Assembly (NCBI GenBank): GCA_013420905.1 | Contig: JAAXNY010000001.1 | Coordinates: 682,001 to 746,000 of the forward strand | Length of the DNA: 64,000 nt | Direction of reading: 5' to 3' | DNA from: Collybia mongolica | Taxonomy: Eukaryota; Basidiomycota; Agaricomycetes; Agaricales; Clitocybaceae | Shown: one piece after another, positions 1 through 13,600 of the stretch | Position numbering within the stretch: the stretch's first letter is position 1 | Layout: every line of letters starts with the position of its first letter | Made by a program: the position numbers and the translations under genes | Notes under the pieces: generated by a model | Database searches by the model: none | Seen by the model: the letters and a program-made list of their open reading frames with translations, nothing else | What the model was told of the DNA's origin: nothing

Positions 1-49
1 GTATGAATCTTATGACTCGGGGTTTCACTGACGTTCTGGCTCGTAACAG

Positions 50-680
50 TCTCTGTCACCTCGGGCTGACAACGCCCAACGGTAAGCTGGCTTGACCTTC
101 CTCTCTGTGACATCAGACCTCACATATCTGTTGCTGGCAGATCCCCAGGGATGGCCAATGAAACAACGTATGATATCACACATTTTGTCACATATTCAGT
201 TTTCTAACCCTCCTTACTCCCTAGGCCCCTTGTCACCAATGCCGCCCCCAATTCACAGATGGTGCCGGCTTATGGCCCTAGTAACAGTGGCCCACAGCAT
301 CCCCCAACAACACCCACTGGAACAAGAGAGGATGTTCACCAGGGTATTTATAGTGCTTGTGGTGGTAATTATGTTATAGACTGATTTACTTTAATTCAGT
401 CATGAGTCTAGCGAATCTTTTACAGGTCTTCCAATCCCAATGGGAGCGAGATCGGGAGCAGCGAGTGTTGGACCGTGGCCGGGAGCAGGAGAGGGACCAA
501 GACCATGAGAGGCGGTTCCAGGAGCTGAATCGAGAGCGTGAAGGGCGGTTCCAGGAGCTAGACAGAGAACGAAGGCGGGAGAGATCATGTCTGATTGTCA
601 TTATCATTGTGATGGGCATGGTTCTAGTTTCATTGCTTGTATCTGTCTTATTGCTTGTACTTGATCGTACTGTACGCTAA
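50..680 (+). CDS. 3' part of a small tail-anchored coiled-coil protein gene
   Basis: The window opens inside an intron: bases 1-49 begin GTATG and end CAG. Exons 50-81, 141-167, 225-343 and 400-680 join in one frame, with introns 82-140, 168-224 and 344-399, all GT-AG. The encoded part starts with a Pro/Ser/Thr-rich stretch, continues with a highly charged Arg/Glu/Gln segment with repeated ELNRERE/ELDRERR units (probable helix or coiled coil), and ends with about 25 hydrophobic residues followed by DRTVR. That is the layout of a C-terminally anchored membrane protein. Many basidiomycete genomes have unnamed proteins of this type. The start lies upstream of the window. No function is recognised. 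Confidence 0.6.
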
Positions 681-3576
681 GCACTGCTCAGGATTCCAGA
701 ACATCTATAAACACATCTGTCGTTCAGCCTCACTTGTGAATATTGTTGTTGGTACATAATTTCCGCCAGGCGGTACGCCTGTCCAGTTTTCGGCTCCAAT
801 GGTCGCTGAGGTTCTTCACAATTCGTACGAGCCCCATCCCAGCACTGGAACTTTGTTTTGTAGGGTTGGAATCCATATGAACGAAGAACATAGGCTAGCG
901 CCAGGCTACACTATCGTTTCGGACGATATGGAAGGCCTTGAAATCGTGCGAGGCGCCAGATTGGCGATGCCGGGAGCACCAGTTTACACCACTGGAGGTG
1001 CAGCAGATGTCGACGATATCCAGAAAGCAATTCTTGAGGGAAGACAAACCTGCACTGCATCTCATCGACAGGTGTGCGTGGTGCTTGGGTGGTTAGTGAA
1101 TGCGAAATGAAGGCGGTGGAGCCCCTCGCGAGGAGATTAGGCCATGATACATATCGGCGCTGGGTGACGGGAATTGATGTCAAAATGTGTCATGTGGGCT
1201 AGAATTCGTGGACAGAGGGTACCGCTAGAGTATGAGCTGCCTTGAGGGCCAAAGGAGACCCGCAGGGTTTTTCTGTACCCGGTTTGATAGGGTATGTCCA
1301 ACTCGGAAATTTCATGTGAAGGCGACGTCGTGGATGATATTGAGCGCAAGGTAGCACTGTAGACGTTTCAGGGTGCGCAGGACCGGGATAGAAAAACTCA
1401 GTAGCTGCTATACTCGGTATACAGATAGAGGGTTTTACTCACCTTGGGCAATGCTGTCATTCGAATCGCCTCCTGGTCGTCTCATCGATATCATTCCTGA
1501 CGAAACTTTGTCGTACCCTTGGGACGGAAACAAGGATCTCCAGCTCTCAACATAGGCTGTTTAAATAAAAATGCTTTTTATGTTTATACATAACACATGT
1601 CGGACAGCACTCGGATTTTGCCGCACAACTTTTCGAGTTGAACTGTGAACGTTGAACCCTTCCACTTGCTAAAACACTTGAAGGCAAAGTCAAAGGCAGT
1701 ATCTCGCAATCGGACAACTCAGGAGATAAAGTTTTTTTGACAGGATGTTTTGAGCTTACGTTTTCTCTCGGTCAAGGACACCGCATACGACGGACACTTG
1801 AACTCAAAAATACGAAGAGTTGTGTGCATACAACAAAGCTACCGTCACCGGTCAAATCCATACATCCAAATCCTTCAAGATGCTTCCAACTCTGGAATGT
1901 CTGGCTCATGGCGAACGGCACTCATGCAATCTAGGAGCCTTCGGTTCGCCGGTTTAACAGTCATCTCATATCATTTCCCGGGACGGTGCTGCGGGTTTTG
2001 TGGGGTACCAATATGTGGTCCTGGATTTAGCCCTGTACAGGAGGAATGGTTCAACTTTTGAGGTGGGTCTTATTCTTCGGGATATTCGTTACCCATATGA
2101 TGCGAATATCATTACCTTGGAGGGACGTGTTCCCGATGAAACCCAAGACCTTATGCGTCTCCTGGTATATTTCCGCAAGTAGGAAGGAACCGTTGGGGCA
2201 TGGGTCAAGAACGGAAAGCTGATGGGTTTTTAGTTTTGGCGCTTGCGTGACGGTTCAAAATTCTCATGACTTTTTTTTTGTTAGACAGGTTGTATACACA
2301 GCACCTGCAGTGTGTCTATTAGCATTCGACTGATGCCTCATGTTTGATCGGAGAGAGGCTCCTAAGCGTCTTGTTATTCCATCTGCAACACGGCATCTCT
2401 CAGATATCCGACATATCAAATCCAGGTGTGGAGGTAATATGGAATGGTCACGGCGCGCTAACTAGGGGCGCTCCTTGGGATTTTGGGGTGCCGGCCGCTT
2501 GTGCTGTATTGTTACCATAAAGTGTGTCTCATTTACCTCCATCTATGTCTGTTATTGATATTTTCTCCTCCCCAGTTTCAGCCACATAGTATGTGCGTTA
2601 TTGCTAGTTGCATTTGCTTGGCGATTTTTCATCTCATACCAAACCCTGATGTGCTTATTCCTTTGAACGCCTCCGGGTGCCTTGCGGAGAAGTGATTGTT
2701 TTAATGTTTGGATTAGGTTCCGAGTGACTGAGTTTGTGATTCATCAACGCTTCGATTTTTGGGGTCAGCATTACGTGTCACTGGTATTCGTTTTCGATGT
2801 TATTTTGTGTATGGCTATCTCAAGTACTGTGAGACGTGCGGTCGAGAGTTTACTGTATATTCTACCGATAAACATGCTATATAGCTTCAGCCTGGCCACC
2901 AGTAGTTTACGGTGGCCGGGGAGGCTTGGCTGAGAAACGTGTGTTTGGATGTTTGGCGCCTCCGACTACTGGCACTCCTGTTTGCCAGAAACAGTCACCG
3001 TTCGATTTCTCAAATTCATCCGGGTGCATTCCTGAGGCCCGTCTCTTCTCATTTCTTGTCTCTCTTATTAGCGTTGTTTATTTGTAACGGAAGGGAAAGG
3101 AACGACAGGAGGAAGAGATAAAAAGCATTCATCTTGGTTGCCACAGATCCGTGGATTTCTTCATTCGTAAGTCAACGATCATTCATATCCTGGGCCGCCA
3201 CCAACCAAGAAAGGCGGACGAATCAGACGCTATCTACCCGCTCCCTTCTTCAACGATCACAGTTTGAACCCCCTGGGTGGAAAAACGCGGTCTTCAGGTT
3301 CGTTGAGATCTCTGTTTATATGTAACTTGGGACCTGGTGTCGTGTTTTGGTGGGTGCTTATTGGAAGTTTTTGCCTTGAAGGAAGTTGGGGACCACATTT
3401 GTCTTGTGAGATCGGGTTTGAGGGTGCATGCTTACCCCCGCTTCTACTCAGTGCCGATTTGTTCCCAACGCTTGCGAAACACTAAGCCAATATCAACCCT
3501 ATCACACCTTAACGAATTCGTAAGCCCATTTCGTATTCGTAAGATTGCCAAAAGTTGACACTCTACTCAAGATCTA
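681..3576. other. stretch with only fragmentary, unrecognised coding potential
   Basis: No gene could be assembled. Two segments look protein-like. One is 799-1075 (+), opening with ATG and reading through YTIVSDDMEGLEIVRGARLA; after a frame change a second stretch at about 1080-1195 reads RRLGHDTYRRWVTGIDVKMC before a TAG. The other is about 1990-2182 (+), reading YQYVVLDLALYRRNGS and ending YFRK then TAG. They could be exons of a rapidly evolving gene with unseen introns or remains of a broken gene; I recognise no family. 2200-3576 shows no convincing coding sequence; its last few hundred bases are probably the promoter and 5' leader of the ATG4 gene. Confidence 0.3.
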
Positions 3577-6500
3577 ATGTCAGGAAAGCAAAGCCGGCAC
3601 ATGTCTCCGCCCACCTCGTCATCTCCTCCCACGCAAGCCCACCCAACTTCGAAGCTTCCCAAGTTTCTACAAAAGCAATCCGCGCGCGACCGCTCTAAAT
3701 CCTTCACTGACCCAACCGCAGGCGGCGCGAGCACCACGAGCCTGGCGAGCCTTGCAAGCGGTAGTTCTGCCGCATCAACATCTTCTGATATCCCGGGTGC
3801 ATCGACCGCAAAGACACCACGCAAATCAAGCAAGTTCCTCGCGATCAACCGGGATCGGGACAGGGGGGACAAGGACAAGGACAAGGACAATAAGGGGCGG
3901 CGCTCGGCGGATGTGCAATCCCAGAAGTCTCAGCAACTCACTGAGATGGACGAGCCCCCAGTCATCATCGAGCCTCCCGAGCCCGTGGTCATTCCTCGTC
4001 CGCGCACTCGCTCGGAAAGACCCCTGAGTGCGGACTCGCTGCAGCACTCACAGAATCTCTATGCCTCGACCTCGTCGAGCACCAGCACGTCACGGATTGG
4101 TGATCTCCCCACACGGCTCTCCGGGTGGTTCTCTCACACATTCAGCACTTCTTCAACCGACCTCTCCCTTCCCTCCATTCTCTCCTCCTCCCTCTCACAG
4201 ACTGGATCTCCGGCTTCGCCGAGAAACAAGACGGCTTCGTCAGCACTGCTGACGGCTGCCAAACATGGGAAAGGGCACCTTGACAAGGCTGTTCGGTACC
4301 TCCTTGACAGCGACTCCACCCCGGACAAGTGTACGGACCCGATCTGGCTCCTTGGTGTGCAGCATACCGGGTATGAGCCCCCGCCACCGCCGGCCCCTGT
4401 CTCGCTGGAGTCGTCTACCAGCTCGCGGAGGAACTCGGGATCATTCCGCTCAAGCACGTCTTCGAACCATGTTGCCGACCCGCAGCTCTCGCAGTCCCAG
4501 TCAGGGAAGCACGTGAACCCGGCCGCAAACTGGCCGCCAGCGTTTTATGCGGACTTTACCTCGCAGGTGTGGTTGACGTATCGGTCGCATTTTACGCCGA
4601 TTCGCGACACGAGGCTGGCGGATTTGGATTCAGGGGAGGAGAGTGTGGCGTCCGTTGCGGCGAGTCCGACGACGGTGAGGTCGCGCCCGTGGAACTGGGG
4701 AGGGGAGAAAGGGTGGACGAGTGATTCGGGGTGGGGATGTATGTTGAGGACTGGGCAGAGTCTGTTGGCGACTTCGTTGGTGTATTTACATCTTGGCAGA
4801 GGTGAGAAACTCTGGGGCCCCTGTTGTCCATCCCCCCATGTTTGCTGATATTTTTCTGTGTTGCAGATTGGAGAAGGCCGCCGTATCCGGTGCATACAGC
4901 TGATTATGCTACGTATGTCCAGATTATGACATGGTTTTTCGACACACCGGCGCCAGAAGCGCCGTTCAGCGTTCATCGCATGGCGCTGGCTGGGAAGGAG
5001 CTGGGTAAGGACGTGGGGCAATGGTTTGGGCCGAGTACAGCTGCGGGTGCTCTCAAGTACGTTTACGGTTGGGTTTTGGGAAATTTTTTTCTTCCGCTTA
5101 TCGGATATTAGGACCTTGGTGGGCACGTTCTCGGAGGCGGGGCTGGGTGTGGCTGTAGCCAATGATGCTGTGGTGTACCAGACTGATGTTTATGCGGCGT
5201 CGAACACCACTGGTACAGCGAGTCGATCGCCAAAGAGGCATATGAAGAAAGCTTGGGGGGATCGGCCTGTACTTGTTCTCATCGGTATAAGGTTGGGAAT
5301 AGACGGAGTGAACCCTATCTATTATGATACCATCAAGGTTGGATTCTTGTCAACGGATATGCAATTTCCGACTAATGCGAGTGAACAGCTTCTGTATACG
5401 TTTCCACAGTCGGTGGGGATCGCGGGTGGTCGTCCGGGGTCTTCGTACTATTTTGTAGGATCCCAGGCCGATAATCTCTTCTACCTCGACCCCCACCATA
5501 CTCGGCCCGCCATTCCTCTTCGGCCCCCTCCCCCTATGCCGACGTTCCCGTATCTCACGGGACGAGAGACGACGCCTGAATCTGATCGGGACAGCAGTAG
5601 AGCTCGCACTCAGCGCTCACCTCCGCCAAACCACCACCGTGCTCCGACATCACCGTCGTCGACGAGGACAGGCTCTTCGACGTTCTCCTACCACGCGCCC
5701 ATCTCGCCTTCGCCTCTCCAGCAGGAGTTTTCACAATCGACAGGGGAAGGCTCGTCGTCCTCGAATACTAACCATCAGAGAAGCTCCCGCTCCCCTCCAC
5801 CGTCGCAGCAGCACTCTCGGTGGCGTTCAGCGAGCCAGCCGGCGTCGCCTGACTCGGATATGATGGACCATAGGGAGCTGAGCGGTTTTGGATCTGTGGG
5901 AGAGGGGTTGGATCCTGTCCAGGAGCATTATGTGACGGCGTATGGTACGGCTGAGCTCAAGACGTTCCATTGCGAGCGTGTGAGGAAGATGCCGTTGAGT
6001 GGGCTGGACCCGAGCATGCTCATTGGGTTCTTGTGCAGAGATGAGGCGGATTGGCGGGATTTTAGGAAGCGGGTCGGTGATGTGAGTACATACTCTATAC
6101 ACTTGGTTTATTGATGGGTTTAAGCTCACTGTTTGGATATAGCTACCAAAATTGGTGTTTTCAGTGCAGGACGAGCCGCCGACGTGGCCTTCTGACTCGG
6201 ATGATAATATGGGGCTAGAGTCGATATCGGAACCAGACGACTTGGACATGGATATGGACGAGGAGGATGACGATGCCGAAGCGGAGCAGTTCTTTGACAC
6301 GCGGTCTGGCTCGCCATCCACTTCTAGTGCCAGTGCCAGTGCCAGCGGTGGACATGGCGGTGCAGGTGAGCGGAGCAAGAGCGAAGAAGTTGACACCGAG
6401 GAAGACTCGGTGGACCCTATCACGCCCGGCCCAAATTCGCGGTTCTCGATTGAGGAGCAGCCGCCACGGGAAAAGGGGGGAGAACCGGGGGCTGGGGAGT

Positions 6501-6976
6501 TCGATTTGGAAGGTGATGGGGCTGGGTTTGAGAATGATGATATCGAGGATGATTGGGTGGACCCGTCGATACCGTCCCCCAGCCCCTCGGGGCCACGCAC
6601 GGCACTACCGCCTGCGACCCCGAAGGATGCGCCTCCGGGTTCGGCGGACGTGCCATCGTTAGCGAAGGGCTCGTCGTCGTCGTCGTCGAATGGAGGGATG
6701 AAGAAAAAGAAGGGGAAGAAGGGCGGGCAGATACCGGTGCCTGTCCCGCTTGTCAAGATCCCTACACCCTCGGACAAGTACCCTCAGGAGCATTTCCCCT
6801 TCCCTGTGACGCAGCGCTCGGCTGACGATGCGTCGCCCACCCCGCAGGAGAGGAGTCGGACGTCGTCTGTTGCGAATAGGGAGGCGACGACTGGGAAGCG
6901 CATGCATACTGCGCGTGCGCGGGATGGGGGGAGGACGCAGAGTGGGGGTGTGAAGGGAATTTTGACGGACGATTGA
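3577..6976 (+). CDS. ATG4: ATG4 cysteine protease (autophagy, peptidase C54)
   Basis: Cysteine protease that trims the C-terminus of Atg8 before lipidation and later removes it from phosphatidylethanolamine on autophagic membranes. Exons 3577-4801, 4867-5056, 5112-6081 and 6143-6976 join in frame (1072 codons); a further in-frame intron at 5338-5388 would give about 1055 residues. The catalytic cysteine is in [16 protein letters not shown] (about residue 388). The Asp and His are in YLDPHHTRP (about 581/583 after removing the extra intron). [21 protein letters not shown] and [12 protein letters not shown] are family-conserved. It is longer than yeast Atg4 (about 500 residues) because of a Ser/Pro-rich N-terminus, an insertion after DPHH and an acidic low-complexity tail, as is usual in basidiomycetes. 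The start is the first ATG before the [11 protein letters not shown] block. Confidence 0.93.
5338..5388 (+). other. probable 51-nt in-frame intron inside ATG4
   Basis: This stretch begins GTTGG, ends ACAG, holds a CTAAT branch-site-like motif 16 bases before its end and is a multiple of three, so an ORF finder reads through it. Removing it joins YYDTIK to LLYTFPQS, which restores the spacing of the conserved Atg4 core. Retained, it would insert 17 residues of unrelated sequence between the two blocks. Confidence 0.7.
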
Positions 6977-7610
6977 TGGGGAGGCTAGAAGCCCTTTTTT
7001 ATTTGAGGCCTGCTGAGTTACTGAGTAGAGCGGACTGGATGGCATGTGGCTTTAAGGTTTGGGCCTCCAGGGGAATACACGCGTGCGCGGTTTCTTCGTT
7101 TTGTTGTTGTTGTTGTTGCTGTTGTTGTTGGACTTACACTTTATAAGGTTATTTTGCCTCCCCTCCCCCCTCTCCCTTTTTCTAAGGTGGTTCCTTGCGA
7201 GTAATTGCTGGCGAGGAGCTTTGGCGGCTATGATTATGAATGCCCATATTTTCCGTTTAGTGTATAAATATGTAGCTCGAGTGCCACATGATATGACCAC
7301 GCTGCTCATAGTGATACCCCCCCCCATTGCACAATTCATCTTGTAGTCTTTTCCGATGTTCCCATAGACGATCATGTTTGCAATTTTATAATTTTTGATT
7401 TCAGAAACATGTCCATTGCCCACCTCAAGCGGATTTCTGATAGATTGGTGGGAAATCTTATCTGATAGGGGGGGGTATTTCACATGTAAATGCTAATTCG
7501 CCGTAGTACGAACTCGAACAACGCTGACAGATATCTTTCTTCACGTTTCTTTCTTCAATCAACGATCATCTAGTGCTCCGGTTCCTCATTTTTGGCCCCC
7601 GGCCGTTGTT
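6977..7610. other. ATG4 3' region and promoter region of the ABC transporter gene
   Basis: No gene seen. 7099-7131 is a TTG trinucleotide microsatellite. The last 100 bases, rich in TCTTTC pyrimidine tracts, probably carry the transcription start of the following gene. Confidence 0.5.
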
Positions 7611-10462
7611 ATGGCCAACTTTTCGAAACCTCTGCTGGAGTCGTTGAAGGCGCATGGGTCTCGGAAGCAACTTATCGTCATCCTCGCTACGGCGCTTCTC
7701 CTGCGGTCTCGTTTGCTATCGCTACCGAAAGAGGCGCTTGCGAAACTCTTCAAAGTATCGAGAGGTCGAAGGTCGTCGCCGCAGGAGCTCGCGGATGCGT
7801 TGCAGCAGATATATGTGACCGAGAAGGACGGGAGCAAGACGGTACTAGTTCCATACCGGGATCGTATTTCGAAGGTGTGGGTCCTAGTTGCGGTTACGCA
7901 TAGATGTGCTCAGCTATGTATAGGTCAATATCCATGAAACGCCACACGAAAAATTTGAGTCCGACGCGCCTTTCTTCCCGCCACTGCCCAAGGCGTCGAA
8001 GACGAAACCCAACATTGACACTGCTTTCATCCGCCAGCTCCGTGCTATCCTCTTCCGCATTGCGTTCCCCTCGTTCAAGTCTAAAGAAGCTTTCATTGTG
8101 GTTTTGCATTCGTTCTTCCTTGTGCTCCGAACGGTGCTGAGTGTCGCGGTCGCCCGCCTGGACGGCCGGATCGCCAGGGACCTCGTCAGTGCGGATGGGA
8201 AAGGTTTCTTGAAAGGGCTTGGGTTGTGGTTCCTCTTGGCCATCCCTAGTACATATACTAATTCAATGGTACGTATGGTTGAAGTTTATCTGGGGGCAAG
8301 GGTCAATGAGTATTTTGCAGATCCGTCACCTACAATCTAAATTATCACTCAGCCTGCGCACGCGACTGACGCGGTATATACATGACCTATACCTCTCTTC
8401 TGCACCCGACTTACGGTACTACCGCTCGGGTCTCGAAGGTGTTGACCAGTACATTACGGCCGATGTGGACGCGTGGTCCGAGGCACTTGCTGGGCTTTAG
8501 TATGTGCTATTGTGCTATTTTCTGCAGGAAAGACTTTGGCTGACATCAATATAGTGGGAATATTCTCAAACCCTCGCTGGATCTTATCCTGTTCACGAGC
8601 CAACTGTCGCGCTCCCTCGGTGCGCGGGGGACTATCCTCCTGTTTGCAAATTACTATGCAACTGTGGCTATCTTACGAGCTGTGACACCTGCGTTTGGGC
8701 GTCTGGCAGTAGTGGAGGCACGGCTCGAAGGAGAATACAGGGCCGGCATGGGACGAGTCGGACGGGAGGCCGAGGAAGTCGCGTACGCCGGGTTTCCTCT
8801 TACCCAATGCCAGAACTCATGTTTTCTGATCATAGATTTTACGATGGTGGCGCGCGCGAACGGGATATATTGACGAGAGCCTATCTGAGACTGATTAAGC
8901 ACGTCAATTCAATATACAAAGTTTGTGACATGATGTTCTCCACGGTCAAACACTAAATGAATGATGTGTAGATCCGTATCGCGTATGAGTGGACAGAAGA
9001 CTATGTCATCAAGTATTTATGGTCTGCTGCTGGATATGGCTTGATTGCTGTCCCACTGCTTTATACGCGCACCAAACGGTCATTGGGTATTCAAACAGGC
9101 ACGAAGGAAAAGGAGAAACCAGATGATGCCGTCGCTGGCAGGACAGAAAGTAAGTGTGTTGATCTATCCTCTTTGGAATTGTATATTGACGGTGTTCTGT
9201 GATTCATGAAGCTTATATCTCCAACCGTCGATTGCTGTTATCCCTCGCCGATGCTGGCGGAAGGCTTATGTACGCGTACAAGGATCTCCTTGAGCTCGCC
9301 GGCCTTACGACACGCCTGTACACACTCCTCTCCACGCTCCATAACCTCTCCCCCCTCCCGTCACACGTAACAGACTCAGAGGATGGCGTTATTGAACTGT
9401 CGCACGTGGATGTCGCCGTCCCCACCACCACAAACGCTGATGCGGATGACCCAATGAACGAGAACGGCCTCGAGCTGAGCGAGCTTCGCCAGACTCCTGC
9501 CCTCGTCAAGGATCTCTCCTTCGTACTCAAGGAAGGCGATCACCTAATGATCACGGGGAGTAATGGGGTTGGAAAGACGGCAGTAGCGCGCGTGCTGGCA
9601 GGGCTGTGGGCGCCGCAGGGTCCGATGGCAGATGTGAGGCGCCCGGCGGACGGGCAGGACGGGCGGAAGGCCGTGTTTGTGGTGCCGCAGAGGGCGTACA
9701 TGGTGACGGGGAGTCTGCTGGCACAGATGATATACCCGCACTCGTATGCAGAGTACCTGGAGAGTGGGAAGACGGAGAAGGACTTGATGGAGATTCTGGA
9801 GATGGTGTATCTGGCGTACCTCCCTGAGCGAGAGGGCGGGTGGACGACGAGGAAGGAGTGGAGGGATGTTTTGAGTGGGGGTGAGAAGCAGCGGGTATGT
9901 GAACTTCGTTTTTCCCTTTGTGGGGGGTTTTTTTTTTTGGGTTTTGGGCTGATCTGGATCTGGGGAATAGATGGCAATGGCGCGTGTGTTTTATCATCGA
10001 CCGAAATTCGCTGTGTTGGATGGTGTGTTTCGCATTTCTTCTTTCCGCATAGTATAGTGTTCTGATGTATGTTGAAATGGTAGAGTGTACTAGTGCTGTG
10101 TCGAGCGATGTGGAGGGACGGATGTACGAGCATGCCAAGTCGCTTGGGATCACACTTATTACTATTTCTTTACGGTATGGTTTTTTTTGGACGGACGGTA
10201 TGCCGAGTGTGTCTGACCTGGTTACATCTGAAGGCCTTCTCTAATGAAGTATCATACTCATCTCCTTACGTTGAAGGGCGACGGCTCGGCCGGCTGGACA
10301 CTCTCACAAGTCGGGACAGCTGAAGAGCGCATGGGCATCGACCGAGAAATTTATTCGCTAGAAAGTAAGCTCGCTGACGTGGATAAGTGGGAACAGAGGA
10401 TCAAGGAACTCGACGAGCTCCTGGCTGTGCAGGAGCCGATGGAGGAGACAGTGAGATCGTAA
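7611..10462 (+). CDS. peroxisomal half-ABC transporter, ABCD family (Pxa1/Pxa2-like)
   Basis: Imports long-chain acyl-CoA into peroxisomes for beta-oxidation; yeast Pxa1 and Pxa2 work as a heterodimer. Ten exons join in frame to 777 residues: 7611-7874, 7924-8268, 8321-8499, 8555-8782, 8836-8920, 8972-9149, 9212-9894, 9971-10022, 10084-10174, 10234-10462. The membrane domain comes first, with the ABCD hallmark DLRYYRSGLEGVDQYITAD and the EAA-like stretch YISNRRLLLSLADAGGRL. The single nucleotide-binding domain has Walker A GSNGVGKTA (about residue 542), signature LSGGEKQR, Walker B FAVLDE followed by CTSAVSSDVE, and the switch region ISLRPSLMKYHTHLL, which fits ABCD proteins. The first ATG is 11 codons before a hydrophobic segment. 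Whether it is the Pxa1 or Pxa2 orthologue cannot be decided here. Confidence 0.9.
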
Positions 10463-10686
10463 CATAGTTAGTATTGTGTAATTTTTGGTGGACGGAATAC
10501 ATGGAATCGATGGAGTTTTTACATTGACAGAAATATGTAAGATTGTGATGCTACAATTTTTTTGCAAATTTGGCGTGATTTCCTGTACAAAAATGGGTAT
10601 CGGATGAAAGTGATACTGAGAGGGAGTTTTGAGATGAAGTGTTATCTTTGAGATGATCAAGAAGTGTTGAGATTTGTAGGGTGGGA
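10463..10686. other. short convergent 3' intergenic region
   Basis: AT-rich spacer between the 3' ends of the ABC transporter (+) and the RNA-dependent RNA polymerase (-). No separate gene seen; it holds both 3' untranslated regions. Confidence 0.5.
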
Positions 10687-13600
10687 TTACGGCCGGCGTC
10701 CCGATACAAGCTTGAGGCGTTCATAGAATCCATTGGTAACAGTTTTGTAGGGCCCCAGGGCTCTGGCTTTTATGGTACACAGGTCACGCATAGCAACATT
10801 CCAGGGGAAACGACTCCACTTTATTCCGGTTCCCGCCTTTTGCATCTCCTCACAGTCATGGCGGTAAGCATACGACGCGCGGAGCCGCGAAATCACCTCG
10901 TCGTCTATCATAGAATCCGGGTCCATGTCCCTCGCACGCGGGGAGGCAGCAAATTTCTTCGAGATAGCCCTGAGGAAGTCCTGCCGCACTTCAATGGGTT
11001 GCTCAGTGAAACGGACTCGTTTCGATCCTCCTGGGCCTGACTTTTTTCCTTTCCCGCCAATCTGCTTGTGTTTGTTCTCTTTGTACATATTCTGCACGTG
11101 CACAGCGATGATGGACAAATCCTTCCGCTTGCGTTTGACGGCCTCTGGGGATCCTCGGCCGGCCATCGCGACGGCGTCGTCCCAGGGCTGAACGAGATGG
11201 GGGTCTAGCTGAGCATCGAGGGGGGAAAAGATGGAGTCTAACTTGATGAGGGCTTGGTCGCATTCTTGCTTTGCGGTGGATAGCAGAACGTCCATGATGA
11301 ATTTCCCCTTGACAAACCCGCCAGCCTGAGGTTTTTCGCGCTCCAGGAAAGTCGAATTGGATTTGTCGAGCTCGGGGCCACCTTTCTTCTTCGTCTTAGC
11401 CTTCCACATTGGCTCGCGACCACGATGATAATTTTCCATATCCGACCTGAGCGTTTTTGGCAGGATTTTCAAGCCTGTCTTTGCACCGTCAAGCACAGTA
11501 CAGAATCTAGAGAAAACACATCAATGGCTGTATCTGTGAGCACCATATTGATCTTACTTGTAGGCAAGCTTGACGGTTCGTGGATGGGCATATCCTCTTT
11601 CATAAACACTATTGTCGTGCATGGAAGAATATTTACCAACTAGCGAAGTATCTCGCAGAGCCCCTAGTAAAAAGGTCTGCATGGCGGATATTTTTTTCTC
11701 TTCCATTTCCCCCCCGATTCTGTGCAAGAAAGCATCTACTCGTTCGTTGTTTGTCGAGAAACATGAGTTCAGACCGGGTGGCACGCGTGAATGCTTTTCG
11801 TCGGCATTCGTGAATGGTTCCACCATTTCTGGGGCCCATATTACTGTTGCGGTGTCGCCATCATAATCCCCTGCGTCGATAGGCGTGAGCGGCCAGGCCG
11901 GTAATGTTAATACTTGGCTCACCTCCGGCGAGAAAATCGAGGAGACGGCGCTGGCCTTGTACCGTGCAAACTATCACATCAACGTAATCACGTAGCTGTG
12001 GGTGCTCGACGGCCTTCAGTTTCCTTACGTCGGTTGGTAATTTGCAAGGGTTTCGAGTAAGCTAGTGGGTAAACTCAGTCTATGGGAACGGTACAGGTTG
12101 GTCGACGAACCAGAACGTCGCCCAATATTAGATCCGTCAGGAGACCCTCCGTGGTCCGAAGTTTCCGACTAGAGCATTTTACCTGAATCTCGTCGGGACC
12201 CAAAACGCCGTAGGGGTCTGAGTAGGAGAGTGAGAAGCTGAGAAACTGATGAGTTGAGTGCATACCAGGGACGACAAAAGCAATTGCGCTGTGTAATACG
12301 TCATAGCGGAACCTTTTGGAATTGTTTTTAACTCTGGTCGTCACCACCTGTTTGAGTTTTTCTCTGAGGATCGGGGATGTTTGAGGGGTAAATCCAGCAT
12401 CAAGGAGGACCAGGACTGTTTCTTCCAAACTGGACGGACAACCGGAAATCTGATCTCCCCACCAAGCCGTGGACCGCTCGTCTGTTGCGCGATCGAAGTC
12501 TTTTAGGCCGTCTTCGTCCTCGTCGTCCTCATCATCAGCTTCCTCGACCGAGCGATCACCCAGGCCCCGGGCTCGGGCCTCGCCGGCCGCCTCGCGCACA
12601 CGACGAGCATGGAAGACAGAACCCGCGCGCTCTACATTGACGTAGAGGTTGAACATAGCGTCAGGTCCCTCCCATGTTGTGAGTTCTTCAATTATATCTG
12701 TGAGGGTCTTCTTCAAAAGGTTTTTGAAGACCTGATCGGGGACACCGTTTTCTGCGAGATTGATGATAGTTTCTGGAGAGACACGAGCCGGAGATCGCAT
12801 GTAGGATGTTCGTAGAATTTCAATGATGAGGTGGGCGGGGTCGGCCGGCTGGTCAGTAGGGTAGTTGATTTTTATCTGAGATGGGCGTAAATAGATCGTG
12901 GGGGCATCTTGCAAGGATGTATCCATTCGTTGAGTGATCATTCCCTAGATAGTTTCGTTCGGCGGGCTTCTTCGTAGGGTAATACGATAACATACCTTAC
13001 TGCCAAAAAACCGCAACTGAATGGCTAAAGGAGGGGCGCCGCATGCGAGATCATTGCTGATCAGCACGCAGATGGTGCGGTTTGCCTCTCCACAGCCATC
13101 TGTCATGACTGATCCAGTAATCGAGACTGTAACGACCAATTGATAAGAGAAATATGACGGGGGAGAGTGTGAAAATAAACCTTTATCGTCTAGATACTGA
13201 ATATTTTCTGGTGCAACCTTCGGTCCAGGAACAGAATTGGACAGTCCTAATGCGAAACGAGCAGACCATTTCGTCATTGTCTATGGAATCGGGTTAGAAA
13301 CGGTTTCAAAACAATGTAGGTTTTCACATGCCTGGCTGGAATTATACTCAGGTGGGTTGTGCCAATTGATAAATTGCATGAGGGAGAGACCAGGAGCGCA
13401 GCCTGGCTTGATTTGTCCACCTTCCATGAGCTCGTTCGTCCTGAATAGAAAAACTGTGTCGTCTTTGGCGTAAAATGACCTAAATACCCGCCCCCAAAGT
13501 ACAAAAGCCTTGGAGAAGAACAAGTTCAGATCATTGTCGTCCCGGTGGAGGATGACTGCAGGAATTTTGATTCGAAGAAAATTGCTAGACCCGAACCGTC

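Noticed and set aside
10681..11040. Plus-strand ORFs over the RNA polymerase 3' exon
   Set aside because: The minus strand carries the conserved polymerase frame with consistent introns.
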